This document shows, piece by piece, positions 8,147-18,222 of a DNA stretch of 64,000 bases (positions are counted from its first letter, which is position 1; each line of letters begins with the position of its first letter). This DNA comes from Candidatus Alistipes merdigallinarum. GTDB lineage: Bacteria; Bacteroidota; Bacteroidia; Bacteroidales; Rikenellaceae. The DNA lies in contig DWXH01000024.1 of NCBI GenBank assembly GCA_019119305.1, forward strand, positions 1 to 64,000, in the 5' to 3' direction. The notes under the pieces were generated by a model, which made no database searches, was not told the DNA's origin, and worked only from the letters and a program-made list of their open reading frames with translations. The translations under genes and the position numbers were made by a program.

Positions 8147-9961
8147 CTACCGAGCCTGATAATGGTAGTTGTATCGCCGCTCGGGTGCCGACTCGCCGTT
8201 AACGAAAAATTCATTTATGTCATCCAGCTTCTGGATGTTATCCACCCAATGAAAATAGAAATCGGGCTTCCCGTCGCTCTGCCGCAACGCCCGGCGCGGA
8301 ACCGCAAGCTCCAGCTCACACCCGTCGTACCGATAGGCGCAACGTTCCACCGTTTCCCATCCATCTCCCGTCCTCCGTTTCAGCGTTGTCTGCTCCGGTG
8401 AAAGCACCTCCATATTCACCACAAAATCGTAGCCCTCCCATCCGGTACGCTTGTCCCGATCCGAATCGATATAGAGCATCATCCAGTTCATTCCGTTCCA
8501 CGAGGTCAACGGTTCTGCCGTCCGCACATAAAAATAGACATGCTCCCGATCGTAGGTCACCCGCGACTCCACGATATCGTTCCGGACCGTATGATTCGTA
8601 TAGTATATCCCGAGAGGCGCTCCGGCAGCATCCCGATTCTTCAGCTCACCGACAAAATCGTCGAATCGGGGCAGAACATTTTTCCACTCCTTGAACACGC
8701 CGTCGATCGCAATCTTTTTCGGTCCCGAATACTTGGGCGGAGGTGCCATCCCCTTGTATCGGCGCAGATGGCCGGCCAGTTGATAAAAGTAATTGTCTGT
8801 GTACCCACCTTTTTGCGGTTCAAGGTCCCGATTAAACTCTTCGTTGAACTCGTCGACGAAATAGGATTCTCCCTCTTTCAATACACGTCCTTGAAACGTA
8901 AACTTGGCCTGAACCAATCCGGCATCGGCATGCCACGCCCCCGCTTTCCACTCGTTCCAACCGGTTACACAAAGAATCAACGGCTGCAAACGATGGGCTT
9001 CTGTCCATTGCTCCTCAAAATAGAGCCCCTCTCCAGTGTGTTCGCACTTCCAATATTGGTCATATACCGGGGTCGAAGTTGACGTCGAACTTTTCGAACC
9101 GTAAATGTGATTATTCCACAAAGGTCCCCCTTTGCCCGGAGATACGACCGCCTGTTCGATCTTTCCATTACGATACGTCGGGGACATGGGAACCTCATCG
9201 AAAAAGCGCCATTTGTCCTTATTCTCTTCATTCGCTTCAAAAGCCGCCCACATCCGACGCCACGTAAACGAATCATTGATCTGCTGATTTGAAGGGTGTT
9301 TTTCCGGAGACAATACCAAAGGTTTCCCATCATAAATAAACCAACAGTCACGATAGGTTGTATCCGAATAGAATTCACTATAAAACTGTTCGATTTTGGG
9401 AACCGGCTCAAAATTGAAAAAAGGAACGATCCGGGGAGGATTATATCCTCTCTGTTTCATATCCAGAATCAAGCTCAACAACACATGCAACTCTCGGTTA
9501 TCGATTACGGCATTCGTAAAATCGAGGTACAGGAAATCGATCCCTATCAAACAAAACAGGTTCAAATGTTTCTGTAAGGCATATTCATCTATCGAACGGT
9601 AATATCCCAACTCGGGTTCAGCCCAATAATAATCAGCGAACTGCCACTGCGTCCGGCTCGGATCCTTTTTCAAAGCTTCTGTCACGTTATAGTCGGTCGT
9701 ACTCTCATTCCGCAAACCTCCGTGCCACAACCAATAGAACAGCCCGACATACCGGTCGGGTTTCAAATCCCCAACCTCCTCGTATGTGGGCAACTCTCTG
9801 CCGAGCGCATCGGTGGCGACCAACTGATCGCCGAAAGGTTGAATCAACGGGGAGATTTCATTTTGAACGATACCCTCTTTCGGGGTCTGGCCACCAACTG
9901 TGGTTGCTACGCTGATTACGGAAACCCAAACAACACACAACAGTCTTATTCGCAAATTCAT
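8147..9961 (-). CDS. GH71/GH99-like glycoside hydrolase with C-terminal CBM-like domain (copy B)
   Basis: This 604-residue exported paralog of the downstream gene has a signal peptide (MNLRIRLLCVVWVSVISVAT). It shares the N-terminal block DQLVATDALGREL and the same TIM-barrel motifs YVGLFYWLWH, LGYYRSIDEYALQKH and GIDFLYLDFTN. The C-terminal carbohydrate-binding-like domain is nearly identical to copy A, while the catalytic middle (about residues 75-385) carries many substitutions and small length differences. It lies 32 bp after the rhamnosidase gene and 84 bp before copy A, in one leftward operon. The divergence confined to the catalytic region suggests the two enzymes cut different linkages or chain positions of the same polysaccharide; this is inference. 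Confidence 0.75.
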   Translation of the reverse strand: MNLRIRLLCVVWVSVISVATTVGGQTPKEGIVQNEISPLIQPFGDQLVATDALGRELPTYEEVGDLKPDRYVGLFYWLWHGGLRNESTTDYNVTEALKKDPSRTQWQFADYYWAEPELGYYRSIDEYALQKHLNLFCLIGIDFLYLDFTNAVIDNRELHVLLSLILDMKQRGYNPPRIVPFFNFEPVPKIEQFYSEFYSDTTYRDCWFIYDGKPLVLSPEKHPSNQQINDSFTWRRMWAAFEANEENKDKWRFFDEVPMSPTYRNGKIEQAVVSPGKGGPLWNNHIYGSKSSTSTSTPVYDQYWKCEHTGEGLYFEEQWTEAHRLQPLILCVTGWNEWKAGAWHADAGLVQAKFTFQGRVLKEGESYFVDEFNEEFNRDLEPQKGGYTDNYFYQLAGHLRRYKGMAPPPKYSGPKKIAIDGVFKEWKNVLPRFDDFVGELKNRDAAGAPLGIYYTNHTVRNDIVESRVTYDREHVYFYVRTAEPLTSWNGMNWMMLYIDSDRDKRTGWEGYDFVVNMEVLSPEQTTLKRRTGDGWETVERCAYRYDGCELELAVPRRALRQSDGKPDFYFHWVDNIQKLDDINEFFVNGESAPERRYNYHYQAR

Positions 9962-9993
9962 AACTGACTTTCAAGCAAATAGTCCTAACGAAA

Positions 9994-12777
9994 TTATTTC
10001 TCCACCACAAAACGGTAAATTCCCGATCCGATCCGCAGGGTCGTGCGACCGTTCTCGCTATTGTCGATCCGAACGGAATCGACCTTTCCCACCGGCAATC
10101 CGTTTTCCGAGATCCGATCCGCCGTTTCCGCAGGCAACACCACAAGAGCATCGGCAGTTGTCGGAATCTCGACCGTCAGTTCAAACCGTTCCGGAGTATC
10201 TTTCCATTCGCTGCGGATCAATCCACGCGGAGAGACAAACGACGCACGGGCACTGTTGATATCACCCACCACTTGAGGGTCGATTACGATCTCCTCGTAG
10301 GCAGTCGATCCGGCAGTCTGTGAAATCCCTCCCAATCCGGCAAAGAACCACGAGTAAAGGTGTCCCAACATACAATGGTTGTGCGAGAGGTAGTCGCGGC
10401 TTTGCCACGACTCGGCCAACGCCGTCTCTCCCATCGCCAACTGATACCCGTATCCCGGAACATCGTACCGGCTGTTCATGTCGAACAGCACATCCGAAGC
10501 CCCACGATCAAGTAACGTCTGCACCACATAACGATAACCCACATCACCGGCCGTCAAGGCATTGCCCCGACCCCGAATGTCATCAATCAGGTTCTGGAAC
10601 ACGATCTCTTCATTCTCGGGCTCGACCAAACCGACATACAAAGCCATTGCATTGGCGGCCTGACTGTTCCTATCGTACTTGCGCGTCTCTTTATCAAAGA
10701 ATTTCTCATTGAACGCCTTTTTCACCGCTGCGGCCAATTCCTGATATTTTTTCACATCATCGCTCTTTCCGAGTAACTCGGCAGCCTGTTCCATGATCTG
10801 AATATCCTGATAATAAACAGCCGTAGCGCTCAAACCGTTCGACGTCAACTGGGCGAATGCCGGTTCCGCAGGACCCAGATCACACCAATCGCCCAAACCA
10901 TAGGCTACAATATGTCCGTCAGCCCGCGACGACAGATAGTCGATATACCGCGCCATGTTGTCGTAATTCTCCTCGATAGGCCGTTTATCCCCATACCATT
11001 GATAGAGGTACCAAGGGATGATAATATAGGCGCTTCCCCACTCCGGAGTGTCGCGAAATGCATCGGAAAAGATTGTATACTGGGGAGCCGTTGTAGGAAC
11101 CATTCCGTTCTCCTGCTGAGCCGCAGCCATATCGTTAACGATTTTCGGAAATGCCCGACTCATGTCATAGCCGTAATGGATCGAGGGACCGATCAGGTGC
11201 GACTGCTCGAGCCAGCCCAGCTTCTCCCGGTGGGGACAGTCGGTAAACACACTGGAAAAGTTGCTGCGGATCGCCCAATCGATCAACATATAGATCCGGT
11301 TGAACAACGGATTGGAACACGTAAAAGTTCCGATCGGTTCGGACGAATTGGTGGTATGTAACCCGCACAATTCGACGATTTCGGGTAACCCTTCCGGATT
11401 GGGTTCTCCGGCAGGAACAGCCCCCTCCACCTCGACATAGCGGAATCCGTAATAGGTAAATTGCGGTTGCCAGCTCTCCGGAGCTCCCGTTCCCTGCGTA
11501 GTATAAGAAAGGATGTAAGGCGTACCCGACGAACGCTGATTGGCCGTACTGTCTGCTGTCTGCAATTCGGCAGGGTGCATCCGTACGGTATGTTTCCCGT
11601 CCGCCTGCAAAGTCAGCCGAACGATACCCGAAGCATTTTGCCCCAAGTCATACAGATAGTTACCCTGTTTGTTACGATATTTGCGGAAAGTGGGAATCTT
11701 CTGCTTAACCTTCAACGGCGGGATCCGTTGTGCCACCAGCGGAGCATCGAACCGGCCGATTACGGCACTTTTCCACTGTGTATCGTCGAAACCGGGTTCA
11801 TTCCACCCCTGCTGCACCAAATTTGCATCATAATCCTCTCCTCCGTAGATACTGGAGAAGGTGATCGGACTCCGGTCTGCACGCCACGACTCGTCCGAAA
11901 CAATCACCTGCTGCGTTCCGTCTTCGAAATCGATCGCCAGCTTCATAATCATCTTCGGAGCACCGTATGAACCGACAAACTTCGTATAACGTTCGTTGGG
12001 GATATTGAAGAATCCGTTGCCGAGCATCACGCCGATCGCATTCTCTCCCGAACGAAGGCGATCCGTCACATCGAACGTCACATATTGCACCTCTTTATCG
12101 AACTTGGTCCATGCCGGATCGAGGAAATGGTCGCCTACCTTCTCTCCGTTCAGGAACAGATCAAACTGTCCCAATCCGCAGATATAAACGGTCGCCCGGC
12201 TAATCTTTCCGTTCGTTTCGAACTCTTTACGCAACAAAGGCAGCGTATAACGCCCTATCTCGGGTAAATGCCGCCCCATACCGTCCGTTACGATCAGGCT
12301 GTCGATATCTTTTTCCAACGCGATCCATTGAGCGTTCGACCAATCCGTTTTCTCCAACAAACCCATCGAGAATTGAGCCAGTTCGCTCCAATCCGATGTC
12401 GCCTTACGGTTGTCCCATACCCGAACGCTCCAATAATAGTTTTTCCCGGCTTCGAGCGGTTTTCCGGCGTATGGGATCAATAACGACTCTTTCGAAACAA
12501 TTTTTTTAGAGTCCCACATCGTTCCGACACCTCGCTCAATAGCTTCCGGTGAATCAGCAACAATAATCCGATAAGCCGTCTGCTTGATTCCCCGATCCTG
12601 TGCCGACAACTGCCAACTGAACCGGGGGGTCGGAGTATCGATCCCCATAGGATTCTCTTCCTGTTCGCACTTCAACTGATTTACAATCAAATTTTTCTGA
12701 CCGCACAGCGGCATTTGTGCCCAGATCAGGGCAAAAGCGATCAATCCACAAATACGGATCCACATCGATTTCTTCAT
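9994..12777 (-). CDS. alpha-L-rhamnosidase, GH78
   Basis: This 927-residue exported enzyme hydrolyses terminal alpha-L-rhamnose. A signal peptide ends near CGQ (residue 27). A fibronectin-like N-terminal domain follows (LKCEQEENPMGIDTPTPRFSW), then the Bac_rhamnosid_N beta domain (ATVYICGLGQFDLFLNGEKVG) and a further beta-sandwich. The (alpha/alpha)6 catalytic barrel starts near residue 480. The GH78 signature TDCPHREKLGWLEQ is at 512-525 and contains the region of the general acid. GETALAESW at 783-791 holds the probable general base E789, followed by SHNH at 798-801. A C-terminal beta domain ends the protein. The start at 12777 gives a proper signal peptide. It is the first gene of the operon with the two GH71/GH99-like genes, which suggests a rhamnose-decorated plant or microbial glycan as target. 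Confidence 0.93.
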   Translation of the reverse strand: MKKSMWIRICGLIAFALIWAQMPLCGQKNLIVNQLKCEQEENPMGIDTPTPRFSWQLSAQDRGIKQTAYRIIVADSPEAIERGVGTMWDSKKIVSKESLLIPYAGKPLEAGKNYYWSVRVWDNRKATSDWSELAQFSMGLLEKTDWSNAQWIALEKDIDSLIVTDGMGRHLPEIGRYTLPLLRKEFETNGKISRATVYICGLGQFDLFLNGEKVGDHFLDPAWTKFDKEVQYVTFDVTDRLRSGENAIGVMLGNGFFNIPNERYTKFVGSYGAPKMIMKLAIDFEDGTQQVIVSDESWRADRSPITFSSIYGGEDYDANLVQQGWNEPGFDDTQWKSAVIGRFDAPLVAQRIPPLKVKQKIPTFRKYRNKQGNYLYDLGQNASGIVRLTLQADGKHTVRMHPAELQTADSTANQRSSGTPYILSYTTQGTGAPESWQPQFTYYGFRYVEVEGAVPAGEPNPEGLPEIVELCGLHTTNSSEPIGTFTCSNPLFNRIYMLIDWAIRSNFSSVFTDCPHREKLGWLEQSHLIGPSIHYGYDMSRAFPKIVNDMAAAQQENGMVPTTAPQYTIFSDAFRDTPEWGSAYIIIPWYLYQWYGDKRPIEENYDNMARYIDYLSSRADGHIVAYGLGDWCDLGPAEPAFAQLTSNGLSATAVYYQDIQIMEQAAELLGKSDDVKKYQELAAAVKKAFNEKFFDKETRKYDRNSQAANAMALYVGLVEPENEEIVFQNLIDDIRGRGNALTAGDVGYRYVVQTLLDRGASDVLFDMNSRYDVPGYGYQLAMGETALAESWQSRDYLSHNHCMLGHLYSWFFAGLGGISQTAGSTAYEEIVIDPQVVGDINSARASFVSPRGLIRSEWKDTPERFELTVEIPTTADALVVLPAETADRISENGLPVGKVDSVRIDNSENGRTTLRIGSGIYRFVVEK

Positions 12778-12819
12778 TCGATAACTGAAATTAGGGTTAA
12801 TTTTATAAGGTATACGGGA

Positions 12820-12851
12820 TAAAATTAAAATATTCGTCCGGATTTTCCAAA
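12820..12851 (-). promoter_or_regulatory. candidate promoter of the GH78 operon
   Basis: On the minus strand TTTG (12848-12851), 20 bp spacing and TAATTTTA (12820-12827) match the Bacteroidota pattern with one mismatch in the -7 box. Transcription would begin about 35 bases before the rhamnosidase ATG. Confidence 0.45.
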
Positions 12852-12937
12852 CCTGCCTCCGACAAAAGACATTATCCCTCTCCAATCGCTCGGTTCGTGA
12901 AAATTCGGGCAAAGGGCTTCAACCCTTGTCTGGAATG

Positions 12938-12974
12938 TAAAAAAGGCGAAGCGCTGGGATTTCAGCGCTTCGCC
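12938..12974 (-). terminator. intrinsic terminator after the rubredoxin gene
   Basis: A perfect 12-bp GC-rich stem (GGCGAAGCGCTG at 12945-12956 pairing with 12963-12974) with a 6-nt loop is followed on the minus strand by a run of T. It separates the rubredoxin gene from the downstream rhamnosidase operon. Confidence 0.9.
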
Positions 12975-13020
12975 CTCATACATTTTCTCGTTCAGGCACA
13001 CTCATGTGCACCTAAACCTG

Positions 13021-13179
13021 TTACTCTGCCTCAAAAACCTCTTTCCCTTCTCCGCAGAGAGGACATACCCAATCTTCGGGGAGGTCTTCGAATGCCGTTC
13101 CGGGAGCCACCCCATTATCGGGATCACCCATCTCCGGATCATAAATATATCCGCATACTTCACATTTGTACTTTTTCAT
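13021..13179 (-). CDS. rubredoxin
   Basis: This 52-residue protein is a small iron-sulfur-type electron carrier that binds one iron through four cysteines. The translation starts [16 protein letters not shown] and has both knuckles, CxxC at C6/C9 (CEVCG) and CPLCG at C39/C42, plus the conserved aromatic and acidic residues (Y11, Y13, W37). The length is exactly as expected for the family. It is too short to appear in typical ORF lists. It probably serves as electron donor to rubrerythrin- or reductase-type oxygen defence enzymes, none of which is in the window. It lies between purB and the rhamnosidase operon on the same strand, with a strong terminator downstream, so it is a separate unit or the tail of a purB transcript. 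Confidence 0.95.
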   Translation of the reverse strand: MKKYKCEVCGYIYDPEMGDPDNGVAPGTAFEDLPEDWVCPLCGEGKEVFEAE

Positions 13180-13364
13180 CGCTCAATTATTTTTAGATAT
13201 TAAACTTGTCGGAACGGTTTACAACCTGACGCTGCAAATCAATCGGCTCCGCAAGACGAAGATATACATTTATTTTTCAATAATGCGAAACTCGGACCAA
13301 ATTTTACCCAAACAAGACTTTTTTCAATCTGTAGGCAATACGGTTCAGAGACTTTCCCCCATAA

Positions 13365-14717
13365 TCAGTACCGACATACCCCCGTGTACGTATGAGGCGA
13401 AAGCCGGCGCAACTCCTCTTTCACGCTCTCGGCCACATCAAGCTCTTCGATAAAGTTTTTGATATCCTCTTTCGAAATCGGTTTGTTGGTACGGGTCAAT
13501 GCCTTAAGGGCCTCATACGGATTGGGATAAGCCTCACGACGCAGAATCGTCTGGATCCCTTCTGCTACGACCGCCCAGTTGTTATCCAGATCCTGATTAA
13601 TGGCATCGAGGTTGATGATCAACTTATCGAGCCCCTTGATAATAGATTTGATCGCGATCACCGTATGTGCCATCGGGACTCCGATATTTCGCAATACGGT
13701 GGAATCGGTCAGGTCTCGCTGCATCCGCGACACGGGTAATTTAGAAGCCAAATGTTCGAAAACAGCATTAGCGACGCCCAAGTTTCCCTCCGCATTTTCG
13801 AAGTCGATCGGATTTACCTTATGCGGCATGGCGGAAGACCCCACCTCTCCGGCTTTGATCCGCTGCTTGAAGTACTCCATCGAAATATAGGTCCACATAT
13901 CGCGACAGAAATCGATCAGAATCGTATTGATCCGCTTGAATCCGTCAAAAATCGCCGCAATATTATCGTAATGCTCGATCTGCGTAGTCACTTGCGAACG
14001 TTGTAGATGCAAAACATCATTTACAAAATGGTTGGCGAAAGCAATCCAGTCGATATTAGGATAAGCGGCCACATGTGCATTGAAATTTCCTGTCGCACCT
14101 CCAAATTTGGCCGGCGAGGGGATCGACCGCGACAGGGCGATCTGTTTGTCGAGACGTTCTACAAATACACGGATCTCTTTGCCGAGTTTCGTCGGCGAAG
14201 CGGGCTGTCCGTGCGTATGGGCCAACAGCGGAATCTCCTCCCACTCTTTAGAAAGGGACATCAGTTTGGCGACGAGTTGTTCGATCAACGGATAGTAGAC
14301 ATCATTCGCCGCATCCCGCAGGCTCGACGGAATCGCCGTATTGTTGATATCCTGAGAGGTGAGTCCGAAATGGACGAATTCTTTGTGGGAGGCAAGCCCC
14401 AACGCTTCGAGTTTGGATTTGACCAGATACTCGACAGCCTTCACATCGTGATTGGTCGTCTTTTCGATCTCCTTGACGCGTAATGCATCGGCTTCCGAAA
14501 AATCGCGATACAGATCACGGAGTTTTTCAAATGCCGTAGCATCGACATCCGCTAATTGAGGCAAGGGCTGTTCGCACAATGCAATAAAATACTCTACCTC
14601 TACCATGACCCGATAACGGATCAATGCAAACTCGGAAAAATAGTCGGCCAAAACGTCGCATTGCCCGCGATAACGGCCGTCGACGGGCGATATGGCTGTC
14701 AGTTGCGATAATTCCAT
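13365..14717 (-). CDS. purB: adenylosuccinate lyase
   Basis: This 450-residue cytoplasmic enzyme carries out two purine steps: SAICAR to AICAR plus fumarate, and adenylosuccinate to AMP plus fumarate. The fumarase/aspartase superfamily signature GSSAMPHKVNPIDFENAEGN is complete and holds the catalytic serine loop. SPVDGRYRGQ at the N-terminus, THGQPASPTKLGKE (with the catalytic histidine region) and the ending VCRY are typical of the longer PurB subgroup. No other purine gene is nearby. The start at 14717 is supported by a promoter at 14793-14824. It is divergent from the DUF4834-mlaEF genes. Confidence 0.96.
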   Translation of the reverse strand: MELSQLTAISPVDGRYRGQCDVLADYFSEFALIRYRVMVEVEYFIALCEQPLPQLADVDATAFEKLRDLYRDFSEADALRVKEIEKTTNHDVKAVEYLVKSKLEALGLASHKEFVHFGLTSQDINNTAIPSSLRDAANDVYYPLIEQLVAKLMSLSKEWEEIPLLAHTHGQPASPTKLGKEIRVFVERLDKQIALSRSIPSPAKFGGATGNFNAHVAAYPNIDWIAFANHFVNDVLHLQRSQVTTQIEHYDNIAAIFDGFKRINTILIDFCRDMWTYISMEYFKQRIKAGEVGSSAMPHKVNPIDFENAEGNLGVANAVFEHLASKLPVSRMQRDLTDSTVLRNIGVPMAHTVIAIKSIIKGLDKLIINLDAINQDLDNNWAVVAEGIQTILRREAYPNPYEALKALTRTNKPISKEDIKNFIEELDVAESVKEELRRLSPHTYTGVCRY

Positions 14718-14792
14718 AAAACTTCTGTTTTTCGTAATCTTTTAAACGACACGGCTCCTGCTCCCACCCCCATCAACCTCTATGCCGAACTG

Positions 14793-14824
14793 CAAAGATA
14801 ACGAAACCTCAGACAATCCGCAAT
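14793..14824 (-). promoter_or_regulatory. purB promoter
   Basis: On the minus strand ATTG (14821-14824), 20 bp spacing, then TATCTTTG (14793-14800) match the consensus with one mismatch in the -33 box. Confidence 0.6.
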
Positions 14825-14897
14825 AAATCGCGTCCTCATTACGTATCCTTTTTATAAACAATTCGGTCGCGAATTAGAGATTCCGGAATTAAAATAT

Positions 14898-14905
14898 TAT
14901 TTTTG
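14898..14905 (+). promoter_or_regulatory. -7 element before the DUF4834-mlaEF genes
   Basis: TATTTTTG matches TAnnTTTG and lies about 57 bp before the ATG at 14962. No TTTG is found at the expected -33 position. Confidence 0.45.
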
Positions 14906-14961
14906 TGCACTCCGGGAACGCAATTTGCAGATAACGGTTATCCCGGAAAACTTAAATACAT

Positions 14962-15234
14962 ATGGAGGCTTTACTTACTTTTCTTTTTTTTCTGATCGCG
15001 GGAGTATACCTGATTTCGCTTTTGGGTCGGTTGTTTTTCTCGTATTGGATCCGAAAAAAACAGCGTGAATTTTCCGAAGGCAAAGGGGATTTTTCCCGGA
15101 CCTACACATGGGGAGGAAGCAACCGCCCGCCCAAACGATCGGAAGGTGACATCACGGTGAGTACAACCAAACAAACGGAAAAAAAGATCAATAAGAACGT
15201 GGGAGATTATGTGGATTTTGAAGAGGTCAAATAG
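14962..15234 (+). CDS. DUF4834 family small membrane protein
   Basis: This 90-residue protein has one N-terminal transmembrane helix (about residues 3-25, LLTFLFFLIAGVYLISLLG) followed by a short basic stretch and a hydrophilic cytoplasmic tail. It matches DUF4834, a small family found in Bacteroidota, with no assigned function. It is 44 bp upstream of the MlaE-like permease gene on the same strand and probably shares its promoter. A role linked to the transporter is possible from position only. Confidence 0.75.
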   Translation: MEALLTFLFFLIAGVYLISLLGRLFFSYWIRKKQREFSEGKGDFSRTYTWGGSNRPPKRSEGDITVSTTKQTEKKINKNVGDYVDFEEVK

Positions 15235-15278
15235 CGATTCTTTCACATCCTCCCGTTCTCGCAGGGCATAAACAAGTT

Positions 15279-16022
15279 ATGAAAAAACTGTTCGAATACA
15301 TCGGTCGCTATTTTATCTTGATGGGAAAAGTATTCTCCAAACCGGAGAAACGCACCATCTACTGGCAACGAATTCTGGTAGAAATGCAGGCTTTAGGCCT
15401 CAGCTCCATTGGCATCGTTGCTATCATCTCCGTCTTTATGGGGGCCGTGATTACGATTCAGATGGCTCTGAACTTCGAATCGCCCTTTATCCCTCAATAC
15501 CTGATCGGATATGCTGCTCGGGAATCAATGCTGCTTGAATTCAGCTCAACGATTGTCGCACTGATTCTGGCAGGAAAAGTCGGATCAAACATCGCTTCCG
15601 AAATCGGAACCATGCGCATCACCGAACAGATCGACGCCCTCGAAATCATGGGGGTCAACTCCGCCAGTTACCTGATCCTCCCAAAAATTATCAGTACGGT
15701 GATCTTTTTCCCGTTTTTGACCACGCTAAGTATGGGAATCGGTATTGCAGGAGGTTATGTACTTTGCATCCTAACCGGAGCTGTCAATCCGGATGCCTAC
15801 ATCACCGGTATCCGATATGACTTCAAACCGTTCTACATTACATACTCGCTGATTAAATCATCAGTATTCGCTTTTGTCATCACCTCCATTTCGGGTTTCT
15901 TCGGATACTACGCCAACGGAAATTCATTGGAAGTAGGACGAGCCAGTACACAAGCCGTTGTCATCAGCAGTATCGCTATTCTGATCTTTAACTTGATTCT
16001 CACGCAATTGCTTCTTATGTAA
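15279..16022 (+). CDS. MlaE-family ABC transporter permease
   Basis: This 247-residue inner-membrane protein belongs to the MlaE/YrbE family of permeases that move phospholipid or other lipid between inner and outer membrane. About five hydrophobic segments are visible. Family landmarks are IGIVAIISVFMGAVITIQMA, the cytoplasmic loop GSNIASEIGTMRITEQIDALE and MGVNSASYLILPK, the part that docks to the ATPase. The downstream ATPase gene starts 2 bp after the stop codon, so the pair is translationally coupled. No gene for the substrate-binding MCE protein (MlaD) follows; gapA comes next with its own promoter. Confidence 0.92.
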   Translation: MKKLFEYIGRYFILMGKVFSKPEKRTIYWQRILVEMQALGLSSIGIVAIISVFMGAVITIQMALNFESPFIPQYLIGYAARESMLLEFSSTIVALILAGKVGSNIASEIGTMRITEQIDALEIMGVNSASYLILPKIISTVIFFPFLTTLSMGIGIAGGYVLCILTGAVNPDAYITGIRYDFKPFYITYSLIKSSVFAFVITSISGFFGYYANGNSLEVGRASTQAVVISSIAILIFNLILTQLLLM

Positions 16023-16024
16023 AC

Positions 16025-16783
16025 ATGATTCGAGCCGATCACATCATAAAATCCTTCGACGGTCGTATCGTTTTAAACGACATTACTGCCGAATTCACAC
16101 CGGGAATCACCAACCTGATTATCGGGCAGAGCGGTTCCGGCAAAACCGTACTGTTGAAATCGCTCGTCGGGTTACACAAGATCGACAGCGGCAACATTTT
16201 CTACAACGACATTTGTTTCAACACACTTCCTTTTGCTCAAATGAAAGCAATCCGCAAAGAGGTGGGCATGCTTTTTCAAGGAGGAGCGCTATTGGATTCA
16301 TCTAACGTAGAAGAGAACGTCCGCCTGCCGTTGGACCTTTTCACCAACATGCCGATGGACGAAAAAAGAGATCGGGTCAATTTCTGTCTCAAACGGGTCA
16401 ATCTGGGAAATGTAAACCACCTCTATCCGGCCGAACTCAGCGGCGGAATGATCAAACGGGTCGCTATCGCACGGGCTATCGTACTGAACCCCAAATACCT
16501 GTTCTGCGACGAACCCAACTCGGGACTCGATCCGATGACCTCGGTGTTGATCGACAACCTGATCCAGGAGATCACACAAGAGTACAACATCACGACGATC
16601 ATCAACACGCACGACATGAACTCCGTCATGGAGATCGGCGAACACATCATCTTCATCTATAAAGGTGAAAAGTGGTGGGAAGGGACCAAACACGACATTT
16701 TGCACACAGATAACCGCGAGCTGAACGATTTCGTTTTCGCTTCGGCCATGGCCAAACGTGCCAAAGCCGCCGAACAACAATAA
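16025..16783 (+). CDS. MlaF-like ABC transporter ATP-binding protein
   Basis: This 252-residue cytoplasmic ATPase powers the adjacent MlaE-type permease. Walker A is IGQSGSGKTVLLKSL near residue 36, the Q-loop is MLFQGGALLDS, the ABC signature is LSGGM, Walker B is YLFCDEPNSGLDP, and the switch histidine lies in INTHDMNS. GALLDS after the Q-loop is characteristic of the Mla subfamily. The gene is coupled to the permease upstream. It is the last gene of the unit, since a strong gapA promoter lies 84 bp downstream. Confidence 0.93.
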   Translation: MIRADHIIKSFDGRIVLNDITAEFTPGITNLIIGQSGSGKTVLLKSLVGLHKIDSGNIFYNDICFNTLPFAQMKAIRKEVGMLFQGGALLDSSNVEENVRLPLDLFTNMPMDEKRDRVNFCLKRVNLGNVNHLYPAELSGGMIKRVAIARAIVLNPKYLFCDEPNSGLDPMTSVLIDNLIQEITQEYNITTIINTHDMNSVMEIGEHIIFIYKGEKWWEGTKHDILHTDNRELNDFVFASAMAKRAKAAEQQ

Positions 16784-16866
16784 CCTGCTGAGGTCTTGCG
16801 CTTTCGCCTAAAAAAGAGCCTCAGAGTATCATAAAAAACGACATTTTTATAAAAAATTAAAATTAT

Positions 16867-16897
16867 TTTGCGCACTCTCGTTTTTTGTGTATTTTTG
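16867..16897 (+). promoter_or_regulatory. gapA promoter
   Basis: TTTG at 16867-16870, 19 bp spacing and TATTTTTG at 16890-16897 form a perfect match to the Bacteroidota primary sigma factor consensus. It fits a highly expressed glycolytic gene. The leader to the ATG is about 64 bases. Confidence 0.85.
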
Positions 16898-16925
16898 CGC
16901 CGTATATCGAATTTACGATAAATGA

Positions 16926-17972
<1,047 letters not shown>

Positions 17973-18006
17973 TTTTCGGACAAATCCGGATTTTATATAA
18001 CGGGAA

Positions 18007-18036
18007 AAAGCGGTTCCTTACAGGACCGCTTTTTTG
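18007..18036 (+). terminator. intrinsic terminator after gapA
   Basis: A stem AAAGCGGTTCC / GGACCGCTTT with one bulged T and a 5-nt loop runs directly into a T run ending near 18035. It lies 35 bp after the gapA stop. Confidence 0.85.
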
Positions 18037-18162
18037 TTGTACATTCTCGAGATCGACCATATTGTTGAAAATTCCTGAATTTCGAACATTTCCCGGATCC
18101 ATTATATCCGAAGTTACAGAGGATCCCATTCCGCTTGATCGAATTAGAAAACTTCGTTTTCA

Positions 18163-18194
18163 TTTGTCTCGGCTCTCTCCTTTCATTATATTTG
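18163..18194 (+). promoter_or_regulatory. promoter of the GH109-nahK unit
   Basis: TTTG at 18163-18166, 20 bp spacing and TATATTTG at 18187-18194 are a perfect consensus match. Transcription would begin near 18201, just before the ATG at 18223. Confidence 0.8.
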
Positions 18195-18222
18195 TACATT
18201 CAGAAAATAAGACTTCTACAAA

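Noticed and set aside
16788..16824. Hairpin CTGAGG...CCTCAG after mlaF as a terminator
   Set aside because: Only a 6-bp stem with a 25-nt loop and no adjacent T run.
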